Of a stretch of 19,925 nt of DNA, positions 6,374 through 11,825 are shown piece after piece. This DNA is from an uncultured Clostridia bacterium. GTDB lineage: Bacteria > Bacillota > Clostridia > Christensenellales > UBA1242. Both the position numbers and the translations under genes were made by a program. The first letter of the stretch is position 1; each line of letters opens with the position of its first letter. A model generated the notes under the pieces. The model made no database searches. It was given only the letters and a program-made list of their open reading frames with translations, and had not been told where the DNA came from. Location: positions 1 through 19,925 of the forward strand of contig CALWRL010000008.1 of NCBI GenBank assembly GCA_944383945.1, given 5' to 3'.

Positions 6374-8325
6374 CTATTTTTTAATAATTTTAAAAATTCT
6401 TCCTCATTTATAAGTTCAATTCCAAGTTTTTTCGCTTTGTCTAATTTGCTTCCTGCATTTTCGCCATAAACAACAATGTTGGTTGATTTACCAACAGAAC
6501 TTGAAACAATTGCACCATGTTTTTCTAAAATTTTAGTTGCTTCAATTCTGGAAAATGAAGAAAGAGTTCCGGTTAAAACAACATTTTTGCCATTAAAATA
6601 ACTTTCAATTAAACTTTCATTTTCTTTAATTTTAATTCCTTTTTCAAAAAGTCTAGAAATTTCTTCTTTGTTTTTATCGTTGTTAAAGTAATTATAAACA
6701 CTTTCTGCAACAATATCCCCAATATCTCTAACTTCTAAAAGACTTTCTAAATTTGCATTCATCAAATTGTTAATTGACTTGTATTTTGCTGCAAGGTCTT
6801 TTGCTGTTTTAGCGCCAACATTTTTAATTCCAAGAGCATATATGAACGAAGAAAGAGAAACATCTTTACTTTCTTCAATGGCTTTTAATATGTTATTAGC
6901 TTTTTTTTCTTTAAATTTATCTAATTTTAACAGTTGTTCATATGATAAATTATAAATATCCGATAAATTTTTTAATCCAACTTCATCATATAATTGTGAA
7001 ATTGTTTTTTCGCTTAACCCTTCAATATCCATTGCTTCTTTGCTACAAAAATGTGTTAAAGAATCTTTAACTTGTTCTGGGCAATCAACATTCATGCAAA
7101 ATAAATTCGCACCAATTTCACTAACTTCACCATTACAAGACGGACATTTATTTGGCTTAATAACATCTTGTGAATTTGGCAATTCTTCTGCAATTCCTAA
7201 AATTTCTGGAATTACTTCATTGCTTCTTCTAACAAAAACTCTAGAACCAATCTTAACACCCTTTCGCTCGATATCCCCCATGTTATTTAGGGTTGCCCTG
7301 CTAACAGTTGCCCCCGCAAGTTTAACTGGCGAGATAATTCCAATTGGTGTTAACTTTCCCGTTCTTCCAACCTGCCAAACAACATCTTTTAAAATTGTTG
7401 AAAGTTCTTCTGGTTCATATTTATATGCTATTGCCCATTTAGGAAATTTAGCTGTATACCCAAATTCTTCTCGCCTTTGAACTTCATTAAGTTTTATAAC
7501 AATTCCGTCCATTAAAATATCTAGTTTGCTTTTTTCTTCGCCAACTTGTTTAATAATTTTAATAATTTCATCTGCATTAGAGCAAATTTTTATAAAATTT
7601 GATGTTTTAAATCCATTTTCTATTAAAAATGAATTTATTTCTTCCTGTGTGTTAAATTTTTTGCCTTCGATATAATTAACAGAATATGCAAATAAATCTA
7701 AGTTTCGTTTTGCAGTTTCTTTTGGATTTAAATTTCTAATTGCCCCTGCAACTGCATTTCTTGCGTTTTTTAATGGCTCAGTTGCAATTTTATTGTATTT
7801 TTCTAAATTAGAAAGAGTTATCATTCCCTCTCCCTGAATAATAACCTTTTGCAAATATGGAATGCTTAAAGGAACAGATTTAATTGTTTTAACTTGTGCC
7901 GTAACATCTTCGCCAACCCTTCCGTTTCCTCTTGTTCCTGCTTTAATCAAAACACCATTTTCATATTCAATGACAATAGATAAACCATCAAACTTGTATT
8001 CAACCGAAAATGTGGAATCTGGAAATTCTTTTTTTATTCCTTCAACCCAACTTCTTAAATCATCAAAATTCTGACATTTATCTAAACTATAAAGAGGAAC
8101 TTCATGTTCAAACTGTTTAAAATTTTTTAAAGTTTCGCCCCCAACTCTTAGCGTTGGCGAAAAAGGAAAAACAATTCCAGATTGTTTTTCAAGTTCTACA
8201 AGCCTGTCATACATTTTATCATATTCATAATCTGAAATTGTTGGTTTGTCTAAAACATAATAATTGTGAATGTGAACATTAAGTTCTTCAATTAAAGATT
8301 TGATTTCTTCTTCAACATTACTCAT
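6361..8325 (-). CDS. ligA: NAD+-dependent DNA ligase LigA
   Basis: LigA seals nicks in duplex DNA during replication and repair, using NAD+ as the adenylate donor. The 654-residue protein has every expected domain. These are the Ia NMN-binding domain (YYVLDKPTISDYEYD, residues 22-36), the nucleotidyltransferase core with adenylated Lys111 in KFDG, and an OB fold after VWQVGRTGKLTP (317-326). A four-cysteine zinc finger (Cys394, 397, 410, 415), helix-hairpin-helix repeats (about 425-560) and a C-terminal BRCT domain (about 576-654, NVVLTGTL) follow. The ATG overlaps the stop of the J-domain gene by four bases (ATGA), with AGGGG 9 bases upstream, so ligA is the second gene of that transcript. 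The rpoZ promoter begins within its last codons and no terminator follows it. Confidence 0.97.
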   Translation of the reverse strand: MSNVEEEIKSLIEELNVHIHNYYVLDKPTISDYEYDKMYDRLVELEKQSGIVFPFSPTLRVGGETLKNFKQFEHEVPLYSLDKCQNFDDLRSWVEGIKKEFPDSTFSVEYKFDGLSIVIEYENGVLIKAGTRGNGRVGEDVTAQVKTIKSVPLSIPYLQKVIIQGEGMITLSNLEKYNKIATEPLKNARNAVAGAIRNLNPKETAKRNLDLFAYSVNYIEGKKFNTQEEINSFLIENGFKTSNFIKICSNADEIIKIIKQVGEEKSKLDILMDGIVIKLNEVQRREEFGYTAKFPKWAIAYKYEPEELSTILKDVVWQVGRTGKLTPIGIISPVKLAGATVSRATLNNMGDIERKGVKIGSRVFVRRSNEVIPEILGIAEELPNSQDVIKPNKCPSCNGEVSEIGANLFCMNVDCPEQVKDSLTHFCSKEAMDIEGLSEKTISQLYDEVGLKNLSDIYNLSYEQLLKLDKFKEKKANNILKAIEESKDVSLSSFIYALGIKNVGAKTAKDLAAKYKSINNLMNANLESLLEVRDIGDIVAESVYNYFNNDKNKEEISRLFEKGIKIKENESLIESYFNGKNVVLTGTLSSFSRIEATKILEKHGAIVSSSVGKSTNIVVYGENAGSKLDKAKKLGIELINEEEFLKLLKNSSQN

Positions 8326-8906
8326 TTTATAGCCCCTGAAAAATATAAAATTATTAAAACAACTAAAAGTAAAACAAGACCATATATTGAAAAGTCTAAA
8401 ATTCTTTTACCTTTTTGATCTGAAACTCTTTCATCTTCTATTAACGTGTGTTTTATATATTTTTTCTTCTTTGTTAACATTTCATCATTATTTGTTTTAG
8501 ATGTTTCTTTTGTAATGTTTTTTTCTTGCTCTCTTTTTGCTTGTCTTTCACAAACTTTTTCTTTTCTTTCTTTTATCCAACTTTTAAATTTCGCAAAGTT
8601 CTCTTTCAAATAAGCAAAAACAATGCTCTCTTGTTCTATTTTTTCGCGTTTATGTTTTTTTTCAGTTTTATTATCATTTGTAAAATTTTCAGTATTTTTT
8701 TCTAACTTCGTTTTAGGTTGTTTGCTTAAATAGTTAACAATGTTTTCAAAAGCATCATTTATTTCTGCCGTCTTTTCCTCTGCAAAATCTATGCTTCCTT
8801 GATAGCAGTCGGGATGATATTTTTTCAAAAGTGTGTTTCGTGCATTTTTAACTTCTTCATAAGTTGCATTCGTTGGCAACCCAAGAACTTTATAATAATT
8901 TTTCAT
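8322..8906 (-). CDS. J-domain protein with C-terminal membrane anchor
   Basis: I place the start at the ATG giving MKNYYKVLGLP, 15 codons inside the longest open frame, because this is where J domains begin; the extension would run into the upstream terminator. The product is 194 residues. A J domain (1-62) carries the HPD motif at 31-33, which in this family stimulates the ATPase of an Hsp70 (DnaK). A long, lysine- and glutamate-rich linker (about 63-168) probably forms helices. One hydrophobic span (about 172-190) sits almost at the C-terminus with only four residues after it, as in tail-anchored proteins. It lacks the G/F region, zinc fingers and substrate domains of DnaJ, so it is not dnaJ itself. 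It likely recruits DnaK to the membrane; its client is unknown. It overlaps ligA by four bases. No Shine-Dalgarno precedes it. Confidence 0.85.
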   Translation of the reverse strand: MKNYYKVLGLPTNATYEEVKNARNTLLKKYHPDCYQGSIDFAEEKTAEINDAFENIVNYLSKQPKTKLEKNTENFTNDNKTEKKHKREKIEQESIVFAYLKENFAKFKSWIKERKEKVCERQAKREQEKNITKETSKTNNDEMLTKKKKYIKHTLIEDERVSDQKGKRILDFSIYGLVLLLVVLIILYFSGAIK

Positions 8907-8914
8907 ACTGTAAA

Positions 8915-8943
8915 AGTATAACAAATTTGCAAGAAAAAAACAA
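8915..8943 (-). promoter_or_regulatory. Promoter of the J-domain gene-ligA operon
   Basis: On the minus strand TTGTTT (8938-8943), a 17-base spacer and TATACT (8915-8920) form a good sigma-A promoter. Its -10 ends 8 bases before the ATG of the J-domain gene. The transcript would then carry at most one or two bases before the start codon. The -35 lies inside the preceding terminator. Confidence 0.68.
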
Positions 8944-8964
8944 GAAATCAATTCTTGTTTTTTT
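8934..8964 (-). terminator. Intrinsic terminator after the DUF378 gene
   Basis: The inverted repeat is perfect over 13 bp, with arms at 8934-8946 and 8952-8964 and a 5-base loop. The core is ACAAGAA / TTCTTGT, with runs of seven A and seven T outside. It lies 12 bases beyond the DUF378 stop. The core is weak in GC, but position and T-tract fit. Confidence 0.75.
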
Positions 8965-8976
8965 ACATTTATGATG

Positions 8977-9234
8977 TTATTTTATTATTTCTTTTGTTTC
9001 GGTGTCATCAGACATAGGAACTCTCATGTTTACTCTGCCTCTTGAATAAATTGCGTAGAATATTAACCACAAACTTGCAATAAAAACTAATATATAAACT
9101 ATTCTACTACCAACATTGAAGCCTCCAAATATTGCATTTACCATGTTCCAATTAAAAATTCCAATCAACCCCCAATTTAAAGCGCCAACAAGAACAAGAA
9201 TAAATGAAATAATATTTAAAATTAAAAATATCAT
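8977..9234 (-). CDS. DUF378 family membrane protein
   Basis: This 85-residue protein has two hydrophobic spans (about 2-24 and 45-63). The first holds ALNWGLIGIFNWNMV and the second begins SRIVYILV. Both are hallmarks of the DUF378 (YuzA-like) family of small inner-membrane proteins of unknown function. A polar tail of about 20 residues follows, probably on the cytoplasmic side given the arginines after the second span. AAGGAGG lies 4 bases before the ATG, one of the strongest ribosome binding sites in the window. The gene appears to be transcribed alone. Confidence 0.88.
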   Translation of the reverse strand: MIFLILNIISFILVLVGALNWGLIGIFNWNMVNAIFGGFNVGSRIVYILVFIASLWLIFYAIYSRGRVNMRVPMSDDTETKEIIK

Positions 9235-9275
9235 AACCCCTCCTTTATGCTAATATTTTTCGCAAAAAATCAAAA

Positions 9276-9304
9276 TTTATACATACAAACAAAAAAATCA
9301 AAAA
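9276..9304 (-). promoter_or_regulatory. Possible promoter of the DUF378 gene
   Basis: On the minus strand TATAAA (9276-9281) has a T-rich, poorly matching -35 (TTTTTG at 9299-9304) 17 bases upstream. It would give a leader of about 35 bases, which includes the strong AAGGAGG site. The match is weak. Confidence 0.33.
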
Positions 9305-9318
9305 ATATAATGATATAA

Positions 9319-9347
9319 TTGACAACAAAAACGATTTGTGGTATCTT
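9319..9347 (+). promoter_or_regulatory. Promoter of tRNA-Leu
   Basis: A perfect TTGACA -35 (9319-9324), a 17-base spacer and TATCTT (9342-9347) place the start of transcription a few bases before the mature tRNA end. Confidence 0.82.
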
Positions 9348-9357
9348 GTAAAAGCAA

Positions 9358-9440
9358 GCGGATATGGCGGAATTGGTAGACGCGCTAGACTTAGGATCTA
9401 GTGGGAGACCGTGGGGGTTCGAGTCCCTTTATCCGCACCA
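9358..9440 (+). tRNA. tRNA-Leu (anticodon UAG)
   Basis: This is an 83-base type II tRNA with CCA encoded at its 3' end. The acceptor stem is GCGGATA / TATCCGC and the D-arm contains GGTAGACGC. The anticodon stem is CTAGA / TCTAG around the loop CTTAGGA, with anticodon TAG. A variable arm of about 11 bases precedes a T-loop TTCGAGT. The T-stem GGGGG / CCCTT has two G-U pairs at its outer end, slightly weak but acceptable. Confidence 0.95.
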
Positions 9441-9443
9441 GAT

Positions 9444-9466
9444 AAAGCCAACAAGGCTTTTTTTTC
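9444..9466 (+). terminator. Terminator of tRNA-Leu
   Basis: AAAGCC and GGCTTT flank a 5-base loop four bases after the tRNA end, and eight or more T follow. It is a short but typical intrinsic terminator. Confidence 0.78.
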
Positions 9467-9470
9467 TTTT

Positions 9471-9612
9471 GTTAAGAATGATGAAACAAGTTTAAAGGGC
9501 TCGAACTAAGCGTTAAAACAATAACATGATTTTGTGTTTTTTTTGCGAAGACATGATATCTAACCACTATCTCTTGCACACTCTTATACATCCAAACAAG
9601 TATCATTATTAT
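9471..9612. other. Unassigned gap between two terminators
   Basis: About 140 bases lie between the tRNA-Leu terminator and the lipoprotein terminator. The stretch is less A/T-monotonous than the other gaps. It has no open frame with a ribosome binding site and no hairpin or promoter that I can support. The heptamer ACATGAT occurs twice, which is probably chance. Confidence 0.4.
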
Positions 9613-9643
9613 AAAAAACGAACTAGATTATAGTTCGTTTTTT
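9613..9643 (-). terminator. Terminator of the 240-residue lipoprotein gene
   Basis: The inverted repeat is perfect over 13 bp, with arms at 9613-9625 and 9631-9643 and loop GATTA. The core is CGAACTA / TAGTTCG, flanked by six A and seven T. It lies about 20 bases past the lipoprotein stop on the minus strand. The T-tract on the plus strand means it could also back up the tRNA-Leu terminator. Confidence 0.83.
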
Positions 9644-9661
9644 TATTTATTTAATTGTTTT

Positions 9662-10384
9662 TTATTTTGTTAATTTTACTTGAACTGAATATGAAAATTC
9701 TCCAGCCAATATGCTAACTTTATACCCAACAAAGTTTCCTTTTAAATCAAAAACAAACCATGATGTTCCATTTACTGTTTGTTCTCCCTCTGTGTTTTTG
9801 CCGAAAGCTTGAACTTTTATAAATTCGTTGTCTTTTGCAACTGAAATTTCAGGGTTCTCTGATGGAACTGCTGTTTGTGGAAGATTAATAGCCACTATTG
9901 AAAGAATTAAGCTATCTACCATATTATCAACAACAATTTCAACATTTTCGCCATTTTTTGTTTTTGTAAAAGTGCTTTCTCCGTCTTTTACGCTTCCTTT
10001 AATGGTATATTTGTCTTCGCCTATTGTTAAATTGATTTCTGTTTCAAAAGATAAAAAATTAATTGTGTCTGTGTATTTTGTTGTTAAATTACCCTTAATT
10101 TCTCCATTTCCTTCACCAAGGTTGTAATTTAAAACAAATTCGATGCTATAATTTTTTGCAGTTTCTTTTATTTGAGTTTCTGCCCAATTTTGCATAAACT
10201 GAACATATTCTGGTTGTGGATCTTTAGCAAGATCTTCTTCAAAATTAACTTTTTCGTAATTGCCGCTAACATCTAAAAACTCATTGCTTGGTTTTTCTTT
10301 TTCTCCCCCACATGCTGTTAGCAAGAATGCACATGGCAAAACCAAAATAAAAGCAAGCATTATTCCTATAATTTTCTTTTTCAT
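9662..10384 (-). CDS. Putative lipoprotein, 240 residues
   Basis: The N-terminus is a classical type II signal peptide: a KKK n-region, a hydrophobic stretch (about 5-21) and the lipobox LTAC with Cys25. The mature protein should therefore be lipid-anchored on the outer face of the cytoplasmic membrane. The rest shows alternating hydrophobic and polar residues with many short strand-like runs (for example INFLSFETEINLTIGEDKYTI around the middle), which suggests a beta-sheet fold like those of LppX/LolA-type lipid-binding proteins. That is only an impression, because I see no diagnostic motif. GGGAGG precedes the ATG by 6 bases. It has its own promoter and terminator. The binding partner or substrate is unknown. 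Confidence 0.8.
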   Translation of the reverse strand: MKKKIIGIMLAFILVLPCAFLLTACGGEKEKPSNEFLDVSGNYEKVNFEEDLAKDPQPEYVQFMQNWAETQIKETAKNYSIEFVLNYNLGEGNGEIKGNLTTKYTDTINFLSFETEINLTIGEDKYTIKGSVKDGESTFTKTKNGENVEIVVDNMVDSLILSIVAINLPQTAVPSENPEISVAKDNEFIKVQAFGKNTEGEQTVNGTSWFVFDLKGNFVGYKVSILAGEFSYSVQVKLTK

Positions 10385-10421
10385 TTTTTCCTCCCTTTAA
10401 AAAAAATTATATGCTAATATA

Positions 10422-10449
10422 TTTATACACTATTTCTTTTAAAGAACAA
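10422..10449 (-). promoter_or_regulatory. Possible promoter of the 240-residue lipoprotein gene
   Basis: On the minus strand TTGTTC (10444-10449) and TATAAA (10422-10427) are 16 bases apart. The leader would be about 30 bases and include the GGGAGG site. A TATAAT also occurs nearer the gene but lacks a -35. Confidence 0.5.
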
Positions 10450-10497
10450 ACAATTATTATGTCTTAATTAGAATTTTTTCGAAAAATAAAAGAACAA

Positions 10498-10538
10498 AAA
10501 AAAATAAACGGTGTTGTTTTAACACCGTTTATTTTTTT
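10498..10538 (-). terminator. Terminator after the 52-residue gene
   Basis: The GC-bearing core CGGTGTT / AACACCG surrounds a 5-base loop (10516-10520). The pairing extends outwards through TAAA / TTTA and A/T runs to about 18 bp. The outer arm overlaps the TAA stop of the small gene. It is the strongest hairpin in this part of the window. Confidence 0.88.
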
Positions 10539-10695
10539 AGTCTTCCATTACATAATAGCTTCCGGAATGTTGTGTTGCAGGGAATCTTTGTCCCTTTTCA
10601 AGGTTAACCATGCCGCCACATCTTCCGCTTGCATCATAGCAAGCATAATTTCCTGATTGTGGAGCTTGTTCACCTGGTTTCCATTTACCATTCAT
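10537..10695 (-). CDS. Small YjzC-like protein, 52 residues
   Basis: This short gene falls below common length cut-offs but has a canonical start: GGAGGTG 5-6 bases before the ATG. The protein begins MNGKWKPGEQAPQSGNY and ends GQRFPATQHSGSYYVMED. The outline KPGE.AP.SG.Y ... L.KG..FP.T......Y is shared with small proteins annotated as YjzC-like, whose role is unknown. Two cysteines (Cys19, Cys26) lie in the middle. It has no signal peptide or membrane span, so it is probably cytoplasmic. It lies 52 bases downstream of the larger lipoprotein gene on the same strand with no terminator between them, so they may share a transcript, and a strong terminator follows immediately. Confidence 0.78.
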   Translation of the reverse strand: MNGKWKPGEQAPQSGNYACYDASGRCGGMVNLEKGQRFPATQHSGSYYVMED

Positions 10696-10747
10696 GTTTT
10701 CACCTCCACAATTATTTTGCTCAGTATTAATAATTTAATTCAAAAAA

Positions 10748-11698
10748 TTAAATTGTTTCTGAAAAACCGTTTTGATAAATAAATTTTAGTCCTTGATCTG
10801 TTGGTTCAACATTAAAGGTTTGATTACTATTTTCTATTTTAACAATGAAATTATTTTGATTGCTTATTTTTTTAATTTCATATTTATTTTCACGCAAGCC
10901 AGAGTTTATATCTTTAAATTGAAGTTCCAATTTTGATACGCCGTTCTCAATCTCAAATTCAACTTCTGTTTCGTTAATTTTAATAGAATTTTCGTAAATT
11001 GCATATTCATATTCTATTTCGTTATTTTCAACTTCTTGTTCAACAACAACATAATTTGAAGGATTTGTTTTGCTTTTTGTTGTAAACTCTATACTAGATT
11101 CAGATTCGTTTCCTTCAACTTCAAACTCTCTTTTACCAGAAATTTCATATTGATTTTCACCAAAAACCATAACACCATTTATTGTTGATGAAATTTCTAG
11201 TTCATCATCATCTGGTTCAATTGAATTTTCTTGTCCGTCTGGAATTTCATTGTAAAACAAAACAAATTTTTCTGTTGTTCCATTTGCCATTGGAAGATTT
11301 ATTGTCATTTTAATTTTATAGTTTAAATAAAAATCTCCATCTTCTTCTGTTGGCGCGGAAACTTGTTCGCCAATGTTCCCTTCTAACAAAAGCCCTTCAA
11401 ACATTTTAATGTATGATGCTATGTTTTTAACATCTTCGTTAGAAATATTGGAAGGCCTTGAAAGTGGTTCTTCGTTTGCCAAAAGAGAAAAAGTGTTTAA
11501 AAATTTATTAGTCTCAATCTTTTTTGCCCCATCAATTTGCGATAAATATGAGGCACTTGAAATTGCCGACATTGCATAAACTTCTTTTGCATTGATGTCA
11601 ATTTTACTTTCATTTTTACCGCCACAACCAACAAAAACAAATGATATTGGTGCAACTAAAGCCAAAATTAAAGCAAAAACTAAAATTCTTTTTTTCAT
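10748..11698 (-). CDS. Putative lipoprotein, 316 residues
   Basis: A lysine/arginine n-region, a hydrophobic core (about 5-22) and Cys25 in FVGCGG form a type II signal peptide. Phenylalanine at -3 makes the lipobox slightly atypical. After the anchor comes VYAMSAISSASYLSQI (about 40-55), a predicted helix. A long acidic, strand-rich region follows (about 115-310), heavy in Glu, Asn and Ser and without cysteine, which suggests repeated beta-strands exposed outside the cell. It resembles the 240-residue lipoprotein in architecture (signal, short linker, beta-rich body) but I see no clear sequence identity beyond the signal. AAGGGGG lies 7 bases before the ATG. It is divergent from uvrB. The function is unknown. 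Confidence 0.78.
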   Translation of the reverse strand: MKKRILVFALILALVAPISFVFVGCGGKNESKIDINAKEVYAMSAISSASYLSQIDGAKKIETNKFLNTFSLLANEEPLSRPSNISNEDVKNIASYIKMFEGLLLEGNIGEQVSAPTEEDGDFYLNYKIKMTINLPMANGTTEKFVLFYNEIPDGQENSIEPDDDELEISSTINGVMVFGENQYEISGKREFEVEGNESESSIEFTTKSKTNPSNYVVVEQEVENNEIEYEYAIYENSIKINETEVEFEIENGVSKLELQFKDINSGLRENKYEIKKISNQNNFIVKIENSNQTFNVEPTDQGLKFIYQNGFSETI

Positions 11699-11720
11699 AT
11701 TCTACCCCCTTTACGCTTGC

Positions 11721-11748
11721 AGTCTAGCACAAATTTTTGTCTTAACAA
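11721..11748 (-). promoter_or_regulatory. Possible promoter of the 316-residue lipoprotein gene
   Basis: On the minus strand TTGTTA (11743-11748) and TAGACT (11721-11726) are 16 bases apart, and a TGC precedes the -10. The leader would be about 16-20 bases and carry the AAGGGGG site. Confidence 0.5.
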
Positions 11749-11752
11749 ATAA

Positions 11753-11769
11753 AAATTATGCAATAATTT
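11753..11769. promoter_or_regulatory. Palindrome in the divergent uvrB promoter region
   Basis: AAATTAT-GCA-ATAATTT is a perfect inverted repeat of 7-base arms around three bases. It lies between the divergent start sites, just upstream of the lipoprotein -35. It might be an operator, but AT-rich DNA produces such palindromes readily. It is not a LexA box. Confidence 0.25.
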
Positions 11770-11790
11770 GTTTTTTAAGATAAAAAACGC

Positions 11791-11818
11791 TTTATTTTTT
11801 TTAAAAAAAGGTTAAAAT
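11791..11818 (+). promoter_or_regulatory. Candidate promoter of the uvrBAC operon
   Basis: TAAAAT (11813-11818) ends 7 bases before the uvrB ATG. The best -35 is the poor match TTTATT (11791-11796), 16 bases upstream. With no Shine-Dalgarno at normal spacing before uvrB, a transcript starting at or next to the ATG is the simplest reading. Confidence 0.42.
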
Positions 11819-11825
11819 AATTAGT

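Noticed and set aside
7040..7480. Open frame of 146 codons antisense to ligA
   Set aside because: It lies wholly opposite a well-supported gene, has no ribosome binding site, and its product shows no recognisable domain. Long antisense frames are expected over conserved low-GC genes.
8907..8951. Upstream in-frame extension of the J-domain protein (15 hydrophobic residues)
   Set aside because: The J-domain consensus begins at the internal ATG. The extension would be encoded by the terminator and promoter of the gene and has no ribosome binding site.
9494..9510. tRNA-like T-arm fragment (GTTCGAGCCC on the minus strand) after tRNA-Leu
   Set aside because: The flanking bases do not pair as a T-stem or acceptor, so it is a chance match rather than a tRNA remnant or attachment site.
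10732..10754. AATTTAATT / AATTAAATT hairpin at the end of the 316-residue lipoprotein gene
   Set aside because: It is all A/T, overlaps the stop codon and has no T-tract in the direction of transcription, so it is not a convincing terminator.
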